Assembly: GCF_029227915.1 (NCBI RefSeq)
Contig: NC_079877.1
Location: 27,243,851-27,307,850, forward strand
DNA: 64,000 nucleotides
DNA from: Hydractinia symbiolongicarpus
Lineage: Eukaryota > Cnidaria > Hydrozoa > Anthoathecata > Hydractiniidae
Direction of reading: 5' to 3'
Positions 25,401 through 33,421 of this stretch are shown in pieces. The notes under the pieces are model-generated. The model ran no database searches. It saw nothing but the letters and a program-made list of their open reading frames with translations, and had not been told where the DNA came from. Both the position numbers and the translations under genes were made by a program. Position 1 is the stretch's first letter, and each line of letters starts with the position of its first letter.

Positions 25401-25515
25401 TAATATTGCAGCTCAACTCAGTTAAGCCGATGCTTAAAAAATATTATAAAAAAATATCTTAGTATATATATATACTATATTATAAAAAGTTCAGTTCCTC
25501 TCATTTGTTCTACGT
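22424..25515. other. Intergenic region between the calcium sensor and LRRC40
   Basis: Includes the probable 3' UTR of the calcium sensor, a 17-18-base G run (22697-22714), a TTAA-flanked GCGG-rich element (23839-24431) and AT-rich spacer. No gene supported. A short minus-strand stretch near 23100-23185 reads like protein in one frame but has stops on both sides. Confidence 0.55.
23839..24431. mobile_element. TTAA-flanked 593-bp element with GCGG repeats
   Basis: TTAA (23835-23838) precedes GGGAAGAAATTATTTGCGG, and TTAA (24432-24435) follows the imperfect inverse GCAAAAATTTCTTTCCC. Subterminal regions are packed with TTTTTGCGGATG/GCGGAATTTATT units in the same sense near both ends, while the middle (about 23990-24235) lacks them. 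No coding sequence. TTAA target duplication is typical of piggyBac-type and some other DNA transposons; the family is not identified. Confidence 0.6.
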
Positions 25516-27387
25516 CTATCTTGGTATTCGATCTCTTAAATAACTTAATATAAACTGTGTACCCTTCGTCATTATCTGCGGACGGGGATTTCGAAATGAA
25601 TTCCCATCAAGAGTCAATGATTTTAACCATGACACATTCCCCAGCTGTGGCGGTATCCGCGCAATATTGTTGTTCGAAAGATCCAACGTATGCAAAGTTT
25701 TCAGCTGCAATAAATCGTCAACATTTATTTCACTAATTTGGTTGTTTGCTATTATTATTGTCTGCAGTTTTGGGAGCTTACAAAGTATGGCTGGTATTGC
25801 AGCAAAGCGATTAAATGTGAGATTGATTTGCAATAGATGAAGCAGTTGTGTCATCTCGGTTGGCAAAACTGACAACATGTTTTTGCTTAGCTCTATGAAA
25901 GTCAGCTTAGTCAACATTCCAATTTCCGCAGGAATGGTAGATATTTTATTTTGTGACGCATCCAGTTCATGCAAAGTTTCAGCATAATTAAATATTTGTG
26001 CAGGAAATTCAGTCACTGTGTTTTTCGAGATGTTAATGTGTGTAACCTGTGCACCAGGCAGCCAAACAGAATTGGGAATCACTGCAGTTCCAGAAGAATG
26101 GTTCAAAACCTTTGTTGTTGCAATAAGATATTGGTCTACAACTTCTTTACTAGGTTCCTTAACAGCTGGCTTATTACTATCATTCACTGACTGCTGTTCT
26201 GACAGAACCTCTCTTTCACTTATTGTATTATTATTTTCCGACTTTTTGATAGGAGCCTCTTCTGTTTCAGGAGTTGGCATCCTACTTTTTAAATATGAAA
26301 GAATAGCTTGTGTACCCCTTGCAACAATATCTCTTCTGATACCACGTAAAGGATTTCCATCCAAAGCCAATGATTTTAACGGCATGTTACCAATAACGTA
26401 TGGTAAACCAGATAAATTGTTATTGGTAAGATCGATGCGTTCGAGAAGCTTTAATGTTGGTAAATTTTCTGGGATAGATGAAATATTATTGTCACGTAAA
26501 TCTAAAGAAACTAAATAAGGAAGTTTCTCCAAAACAGCTGGCTGAATTTCTTTAATGCGATTGTAACCAAGAAACAATTGTTTGATATTGGCAACTTCAG
26601 AAAAGATTGTAAATTTATTAATTTGATTGTATCGGCACTCCAATATTTGTAAAGAAGTGAGTTTTCCAAATCCAGTGGGAAGCTCACTCAACTTGTTTGA
26701 ACTTAGATCCAAATCAATAAGGCATGTCAAATTTTCAAAACCAATCGGCAAACTTTCAATTTGATTTTTTGATAGATTTAACTTTTTTAGGAGTTTTAAG
26801 TTACCAAAACTCTCTGGCAGCATAGTTAATTGGTTTTGCATTAAATCAAGCTCTTCTATGTTGCATAAATATCCTATGTCCTCTGGTAACTGTGAAATCT
26901 CATTAGAAGTTAATAATAAGGCCTTTAAACTTGCAATATTACAAAAAGTTGAAGGAAATTGGGAAATCTTATTGTGACTTAAATGCAATTTTACTAATTC
27001 TGTAAGATTTCCGAGCTCTTCTGATAAGGTTTTGATGAGATTATCATGAGCGTCAAGCACTGTAAGTGCTGGCAATAGTTTCACGTCATCTGGTATTTCT
27101 GTAAGCTGATTTGACGCTAAAATAAGCTTCCGTAAATCAACTTGATCCCACCATCTCTCATCAGAATCCCCTAGAGAAGCAACTTTAGCTTCCTCTGGAA
27201 TTTCAGTATTTATTTTCCAAACTTTTTCTGGTACTGACGTTAAAGATCGATTTGATAAATTTAATTGTCCATTGTGACGAGCCCCTTTCAGCAGAGCATA
27301 AGGAATGTCGTTTCCACCAGCTTGCTGCTGGCCAAATTCACCACCAAATGTTTTTGAAAAAGCTTTGTTCATACGTCTTTTGTTCAT
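25516..27387 (-). CDS. LRRC40: LRRC40, leucine-rich repeat-containing protein 40
   Basis: A single uninterrupted frame of 623 codons; vertebrate LRRC40 is about 600 residues. The N-terminus (PYALLKGARHNGQLNLSNRS, then IPEEAK and DERWWDQVDLRKLILASNQL) is characteristic of the family. Two blocks of LxxLxLSxNxIxxLP repeats (about residues 84-365 and 445-610) flank an acidic Ser/Glu-rich linker (about 375-425). Each block ends with the same cap, LxLDGNxxR..R..I...GTQxILSYL.xR.P, at about 340-375 and 590-623. No signal peptide or membrane helix, so cytosolic or nuclear; the molecular function of LRRC40 is poorly defined. Two Met codons (residues 1 and 6) could start translation; the first is chosen because it gives the longest frame. 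The lack of introns is unusual for so long a gene in this window. Confidence 0.95.
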   Translation of the reverse strand: MNKRRMNKAFSKTFGGEFGQQQAGGNDIPYALLKGARHNGQLNLSNRSLTSVPEKVWKINTEIPEEAKVASLGDSDERWWDQVDLRKLILASNQLTEIPDDVKLLPALTVLDAHDNLIKTLSEELGNLTELVKLHLSHNKISQFPSTFCNIASLKALLLTSNEISQLPEDIGYLCNIEELDLMQNQLTMLPESFGNLKLLKKLNLSKNQIESLPIGFENLTCLIDLDLSSNKLSELPTGFGKLTSLQILECRYNQINKFTIFSEVANIKQLFLGYNRIKEIQPAVLEKLPYLVSLDLRDNNISSIPENLPTLKLLERIDLTNNNLSGLPYVIGNMPLKSLALDGNPLRGIRRDIVARGTQAILSYLKSRMPTPETEEAPIKKSENNNTISEREVLSEQQSVNDSNKPAVKEPSKEVVDQYLIATTKVLNHSSGTAVIPNSVWLPGAQVTHINISKNTVTEFPAQIFNYAETLHELDASQNKISTIPAEIGMLTKLTFIELSKNMLSVLPTEMTQLLHLLQINLTFNRFAAIPAILCKLPKLQTIIIANNQISEINVDDLLQLKTLHTLDLSNNNIARIPPQLGNVSWLKSLTLDGNSFRNPRPQIMTKGTQFILSYLRDRIPR

Positions 27388-27740
27388 TTTCGAATTTAGC
27401 AGGAAAACATAGATATATACAAAACTGTATGTTAAGTGTTTTGTATGTTGAGTGCAAACTTGATTAAGACAGCAATAAAATAAGAAGTGTAAGCACTAGA
27501 CATTGCCAGAACTACACCCAAACAAAAACAACATTGGCGCCAGCATCTGTTTCGAATTACTTGCCTCGACTGCCCTGAAAAATAAACGAGACCGAAGCCG
27601 TACACGCTTGTTCTTTATTTCATTTCCCAAACTTCTGCGTTTACATAGCGGGGCTCGCGTCTACGGAATCCTCTTCCAAGTTCACTTCAGAGGAATTCAT
27701 TTGCAGAGACCCAGACGTAAAGCTAAGGAAAGCTAGAACA
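27388..27740 (-). promoter_or_regulatory. Putative LRRC40 5' UTR/promoter region
   Basis: The ~350 bases upstream of LRRC40 are richer in C, G and CpG (GGCGCC, GCGGGGCTCGCG, AGACGTAAAG) than the surroundings, as expected for a promoter. A 78-codon plus-strand frame here (27503-27736) shows no recognisable domain and is not called. Confidence 0.35.
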
Positions 27741-27892
27741 CCAATCCTTATTCTTTTATGCTAGTTCTATATATCTGGTTTTATTTGTGGTAATCACGAT
27801 GCTTATTATATAAGATAAAGTAACCTGTGTTGTTTAATTTTTTAAACTTTAATTTTCTACATTTTTTTGTAGATTTATCTTTATTATTGGTT

Positions 27893-28660
27893 TAAAATAT
27901 GTCGGTTGAAAGTAGTGACGAAATATTTGACAGGTGAAGAAAATTTTAACCGACGAAATAAAAGTCCAACGAAAATTTTTATCTGGCGAATATTTTTAAC
28001 TGACGAAATTTTTACCTAAATTGTTTTTTAATGAAAATTAGTATATTACTATTAGCGATTTTAAGTGAGATTTGCGACAGGGAAGATGAAATATAATAAA
28101 ACAAAAATCAGATTTTCCATTTCAAGTAAAGATATTTAGTTTTCTTAGAAAAAATTGCATGATTATTTTGTTGGCTGAAAAACTGTTAAGCGTGTACCAA
28201 GAGAAATATCCACTTCTTTATCAAAGAGGAAGAAGGAAGTGTCACTGGTGTTCTCAAATCAGTCAATTACAAGCTTTCGCCTATTCCCTCTGGAGAGCTT
28301 GAGGTTCTATTACTGTTGAACTTTTCATGTCTCTAAGATTTTTATTCATCTGACTTTACGGCAATATTTCACGATGACGTGAGTTCATCAGAGATGAAGA
28401 GTGCGATATTGATCTCGACATCACATTGAGAGAGTGGAAGAGGATGCTAAAATACATACCAATAACGAATTAACAGCGAAAATGGTGAGGGAAGACGTTA
28501 AAGCAAATAATTAAAAAAAATTTTTTTTTTCCAATTGGTTAAAACATTTCGTCGGTTAAAAGTGACAAAATTTAGGCCACGTTACGAAGTTTTTGACCGA
28601 CAAAATATTTTAACTGACGAAATATAAGTCCAACATATTTTTAACCGATAAGATAATCTC
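27893..28660. mobile_element. Element with inverted arrays of GACGAAATwTTwAC motifs
   Basis: The left flank (27900-28020) carries TTTTAACCGACGAAATAAAA, AGTCCAACGAAAATTT and TTTTAACTGACGAAATTT. The right flank (28545-28655) carries CATTTCGTCGGTTAAAAGTG, TTTTAACTGACGAAATATAA and GTCCAACATATTTTTAACCG. The motifs occur in both orientations, while the middle 500 bases lack them. The middle contains two short protein-like stretches (28211-28329 and 28378-28470) in different frames. Looks like a non-autonomous DNA transposon with subterminal repeats. Confidence 0.45.
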
Positions 28661-28873
28661 ATTTTAAAATGATTCAGCTTTCTAGTATAAATATATAAAG
28701 GGTTGCAGGGTGGGAACAGGTTCCAGTTCGCAAGCGAAATCCATGAAAAATATGGAGAGAACTTTTTTCCCCTCCAATAGACAGTTTAAATAAGATCTTA
28801 TAAAAAGTTCCTACAGTAAAATCTTGACCCCCAGAGCTTTCTTTTTACTTTTTGATATATGCGCCCTAGATAC

Positions 28874-28957
28874 TCAACCTCGTCCCCAGGGTTTTTTGCC
28901 TTTTTGACATCAAGACGGGCGGCTTTGGCATAGGCAACAAACTATAGGAACGAGGAT
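28874..28957. mobile_element. CAACCTCGT-family MITE copy
   Basis: Starts CAACCTCGTCCCCAGGGTTT and ends near TATAGGAACGAGG, the imperfect inverse of the left terminus. The interior has AAGACGGGCGGC. Similar ends occur at 33724, 35988, 37886, 51921, 52272 and 52782. Confidence 0.55.
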
Positions 28958-29835
28958 GCCTAGCTACTATAATATTGTGAAAAAATAAGCCTTTGGAAAA
29001 CATATATACAATATGCATTCGCTTATAGAGCGTATAAACAGCAAACATTTTGCAGCATGCGTAAGTTATCTTATAAGTTTCTATATTTAAACGCACTCTT
29101 TCATTCCGGGGTTTTTTTGTTTGTTTAACAAAAAATCTAGAAAAATCGGAGAACGAGAATCAAAAAATCCGAATACGTGCTTAGTAAAAACCGTGATAGC
29201 ATTTTCATACCAAGCAGAAATAAAGGTTAACTGTGTTGTAGTGTTTTCAAATTTGATGAATCAAAAAAACATCCATGAATAATGGAATCATAACATATTT
29301 TTTTTTCAGGAGCTTTTTTCTTGCCGATTCTTGCTTTTTTAGAATCAATGTACCTTAAAAAATAAGAGGATACAAAGGTTGGATATTTTCAGTTTACATT
29401 TATAGTTGAGATTGTTGTATAAAGAGGAGAATTCTCTGAACTCCTTTGCATGTGTTTTTTGCTTTCCATTAATTTTCACAAAAATCTTGGCAACATTTTG
29501 TCTGTAAAAAGTGCATTTCACCAAATTTTTAACCGACTTTTTTTTTGCCAACCTTTTTTATTGATAATTTACTTAAAAAAATCTGGTCACAGGGAACTGT
29601 TGGAACTTCTTGCTGGTCTGTACTTTTTAACGTGGGTCAGTTTGTGTCAGAACTGTTCAAAGTTTTGACGAGAATACTCGCAGCAAATATGTAGCTGAAA
29701 GAGGAAATTATTCTGTTACATATATATCCAGGATAACCATATTAACGTTTAAAACATTACCATGAATGTGTATTCGATATTCCAGAGTTAAAGGAGGAGA
29801 TTAACAACCGCGAACACCGCTAAATTGAAATTTAA

Positions 29836-30588
29836 CCCTATTCGGTCCGGGGGGCGGATTTCGCCCCCCCCCCCCCCCCCCTTACGTTTTTTTTTTAATA
29901 ACTCCTGATTGCTTTCTTATATAGCTATGATACTTACTGAGTTTCAACATTTATCTATTAGACACCTGCATGCTAAATTTTTAGGTCCCATACCTTTCAG
30001 AGGCTTTGATATTGACCATTACTCGAAACTACCCCTAAAATCTCTATGAAATCCTTATAATGGGGAAAATATAATAACTCCTGTTAGGATTATCCTTAGA
30101 ACTTGAAACTTGCAACACAACTTTTTTTCATCAAGAAGAATCATTTTAAATAATTTTGACACGTGACTAATCCGATTTCCCGATTTTGTCGGATTTTACC
30201 CGAAAATCGGAAAAAAAACGGATTTTCGGGCAATTTTTGGCAATTTTTTATTCGATCCATGTAAAAACCGGAAGATATGTTAAAAAAAATTTATTTAGCT
30301 TTCAGAAACTTCAAACAGAATGTAAAAATTCGCTCCAGAACAAAAGTAATTATATTTTAAGCAGATAGTGGCATTTTTAACAATTTTCAAGCTTCTGATG
30401 ACGTCACAGAAAATGTGCTGACGTAAGCAAAAATTTATTGACACCATTCTGTTCCTTTTATGACGTACTATAAGTGTGCCAAGTTTGATTCAATTTGAAC
30501 AATCTTATGAAAAGTTATTGAGGGGGGGGGGGGGGGGGGGCGGAATCCGCCGTCATAGTATGTTCGAAAAACCCCGGACCGAATAGGG
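29836..30588. mobile_element. piggyBac-like MITE flanked by TTAA
   Basis: A 753-bp element with TTAA on each side (29832-29835 and 30589-30592). Termini are CCCTATTCGGTCCGGGG on the left and its exact inverse CCCCGGACCGAATAGGG on the right, a 17-bp perfect inverted repeat. Just inside both ends lies GGCGGATTtCGCC-type sequence (left) or GGCGGAATCCGCC (right) next to a long C run (29866-29881) or G run (30523-30540). No transposase frame. TTAA plus CCC-starting termini is the hallmark of piggyBac elements. A deleted relative lies at 18457-18931. Confidence 0.8.
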
Positions 30589-30775
30589 TTAAAGATGCTT
30601 GAGTAAAAGACCAGATCCAGATCTGCTGGTACAAAACTAAACTGTTGTTGTGGTTTAGTTTAGTATAACTAACTAGTGGACAAAGCAAGTAGAAAATTTA
30701 ATTAACTTGGCTACCCGCCATTAAAACCAGATAAACACCAGGGTGGAGCACTTAGCACAGGTATACTTTAGCTGT

Positions 30776-30890
30776 GCATATTTTATGGATGGCCTCACAA
30801 ATATCGGGGGGTATACCCTGTCTATTATTTCCAGCAGGGGTCATGGCTTAGATGGGGAGTGCTAAAGTAATTAATGCTAATTTTGAGATT
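30776..30890. repeat. ~115-bp dispersed repeat, copy 1
   Basis: Shares GCATATTTTA, CCTCACAAATATCG, GGTATACCCTGTCTATTATT, TCCAGCAGGGGTCATGGCTT and AGATGGGGAGT with 56072-56187. Because the second copy interrupts a transposase remnant, this is probably an independently mobile unit. Confidence 0.6.
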
Positions 30891-31224
30891 ACGCTTCTCA
30901 TCTTTTGAATTATATTATTCGAAAAAATTCCTTTTTCACAAAAATGGTTCCAATACAGAATACAGCCTATCCTATCTTAGTAAGAACAGTTTCCCGACAT
31001 TTTTAATTTTATGGATAAGTTCTTGTGGAAGATTTAAAATTGGACAACAACTACAGTAAAAATATAGGCCTGCACCTTCTCAGCATAAGTTGTCAGCGAA
31101 GTTTTAGAATTAATTTTGAGCAAATTTAACCTTAGCTGAAACAAAATTATAAATACAAGGAAAGTGTTGATTGTTTAAATTAAAATAAAATTAAAAAATA
31201 AATAATACATTCATAATCTAAGAT

Positions 31225-33421
31225 CTACTTCACTCTTTGGGCAAGAAGAGTATAGGAAGAAGTGTTTTTAAAATCGCATTCTGTTGATTGTTGATGGATA
31301 CGCTCTTTCCATTCGACAATCTTCATTCCAGCATCCTCTACAGCCAGTCGAACTTGAGATTTTGTTAGTCTCAAGTCTTCCACGCGTAGAGATCCTATGT
31401 CCCAGTATCCCTGAATTTAATAGAAATATATTAACATCTATTTTGTTTTACTTAAGTTTTCCTTTTGCTGTTTTTTATGGCAACTCAGATTTTAATCTGC
31501 ATGGTTTACTAGATTCAATTTCGCATAAAAGAAATAATGAAAATTGGTCATGTCTAATACAACAAATTACTGCTACTAGTCGTTAGCCCGTGGAAAAATC
31601 CACGGATTTTCCCGTCCTTTCTATACCACATTGCGTGCGTGTCGCCGCTACCTGCGCAACTAAGCTACCATTTTGTGTGACAGACACACGGACGGACAGA
31701 CGTATACGTGTATTATAATATAGACTAGTCGTTAGCCCGTGGAAAAATCCACGTTCGCCCGTCCTTCAAATTCACCTGTCGCAACAAAGTGGATAAAAAT
31801 ATATCGCATTTGATATTCGTGTTTCCGTAACATCATTTTCTAACTTGGCTGGGGGTCTGCGTAGAGACAGACAGACGACGGCTATTATTATATTGTTAAT
31901 ATTTTTAGCACAAATATTAACTAAGAATAACTTTCCCCATTTTCGTATTGACATTCTTATGAATGAGGGTTTTGAAAAGTGGGTATAGTGAATTAACTTT
32001 AATTAATTATTTGAGTTACTGAAATCAAGCAAGCCCAGCAACAGCTGAATCAAACAAAGCGCCTAAGCAAAAAGGAATAGTTCACTTTAAAGCTGAAAGG
32101 AATATTTTATACCTTATAATCCCCGGCATGCGCGACGTATAACATTGAAACGCTATACGATGACACCACAGACCAGCAGATCACAGCGATTTCTTTTAGC
32201 GTTTTTTTTTTGTTTCCTTGATTATGTTTATCTATCATTAGTTGGCCCACAAAAAATAGTTAACAAAAATAAACGCGAATACCTTTGTGTGTCCTTCACT
32301 GTCATGATCGAAAAACCCCATCTGTAGAAAATATCCCTCATTTTTTAAGCAATTGGTGATATTTTTAATAGCTTTGTTGTATGATGAAAGATTGGGTGAA
32401 CACGAATCAACACAAAACCTCGTGATAATTCCATCGAAAAAGTGTCCACTTTGAACGGGTTGTTCAAGGTGGATGTCACTTCGAAGTACCTTTTTTATCT
32501 TCAGTCGAGTTTGTTTCTCTAATTCATTCGGCGAAATATTCATCTTCTTCGCTATGTAGTTGACCATATACGAATTGTCAAAACCAACCACATTACCTTT
32601 CACCCAGTCTTCTAGCTAGTAGTAATAAAAAGAAAAGTTATAAAAATCCAATTTACTACTCGGTAAACATTACGTTTGGGAAATTGCAAGACCCTCAACC
32701 CCAAGCTTCTTTTCTTTTCAGTGTTAAACAGGAACTAGGAATGAGGTTGTTAAACCTTTTTACACTCAACAAAGAAGAAGAATATTTAAAATACTCGCTG
32801 GGGGGGGGTGAATTTGGTCCACGTCGTTTTTTTAATATTGTATTGTAATTTGTATTATGATTTTTACATCAGTTTGCATGGTCAGATCTTCTGTGCTAGG
32901 AATATATCAATAAGAGTTTCGCCCAAAAGTTCAGAATAATTATGTTGAAACGAAAAAGCACTTTTTTCACAAAAAGCATGTTTTTGTTCGGAAAACTGCT
33001 TTTGGATATCCGCGGGAAACACACCAAAACGTTTATAACTCAAACTTATACAAACCATAGAGATATAATAAAAGATATCTCTATGTATAATTATATTATA
33101 TCTCTATTTATAAACAATGAAAATAAAACTATATCATACCGGTTTCAACATTCCGAGATTAAAATCCGATAAATAAATTTCATCAAAAAAACTACATGTT
33201 ACCAAGCTATTCATTATATTCGGACCGCATCCAATTTCTAATACTCTACCACCGTGAACCGCACGACGTTTTAATACATCAATGGCGTCGTTCATATGTT
33301 GTGTGTTGATCTCGTACGTCGGCTTATCCGACGGATCGTAGTACGTTTTTAAAAACTCAATACCGTCTAATTCGACGTTAAATTGATTTTTGTAGGTTTG
33401 CAGCTCTTGCTCAGCAGACAT
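31225..33421 (-). CDS. NNMT/PNMT/INMT-family SAM-dependent methyltransferase
   Basis: Three exons on the minus strand: 33421-33140, 32615-32283 and 31410-31225 (stop 31227-31225), all phase 0, giving 266 residues against ~264 for NNMT. Exon 1 has an FLKTYYD motif and the SAM-binding motif I RVLEIGCGPNIMN, then LSDFN at the place where NNMT-type enzymes have SDY. Exon 2 has LEDWV, an IKKVLRSDI strand, the CVDSCSP block and LKNEGYFLQMG (post-I motifs). Exon 3 encodes the C-terminal RLAVEDAGMKIVEW helix-strand and the final SYTLLAQRVK. The family methylates small amines (nicotinamide, indolethylamine, phenylethanolamine, thioethers); the substrate here cannot be told from sequence. Cytosolic; no signal peptide. 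Intron 2 holds two tandem copies of a dispersed repeat. Confidence 0.9.
31575..31723. repeat. CTAGTCGTTAGCCCGTGG repeat, copy 1
   Basis: Begins CTAGTCGTTAGCCCGTGGAA with a small hairpin (CCGTGGAAAAATCCACGG), and ends with a GACAGACG/GTATACGTGTATTATAATATAG tail. It abuts a second copy in the same orientation inside intron 2 of the methyltransferase gene. Confidence 0.75.
31725..31899. repeat. CTAGTCGTTAGCCCGTGG repeat, copy 2
   Basis: Directly follows copy 1 with the same start and hairpin, a different middle, and the tail AGACAGACAGACGACGGCTA followed by TTATTATATTG. A third relative lacking the start lies at about 58229-58373 (ACAGACAGACAGACGTATAC, TTTTAATATAGAT). Confidence 0.7.

Noticed and set aside
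26018-26518. 166-residue plus-strand frame inside LRRC40
   Set aside because: Antisense shadow of the LRRC40 coding sequence.
27503-27736. Plus-strand 77-residue frame upstream of LRRC40
   Set aside because: No domain, no clear splice context; more likely the LRRC40 promoter or 5' UTR on the other strand.
31284-31586. 100-residue plus-strand frame
   Set aside because: Antisense of methyltransferase exon 3 and intron.
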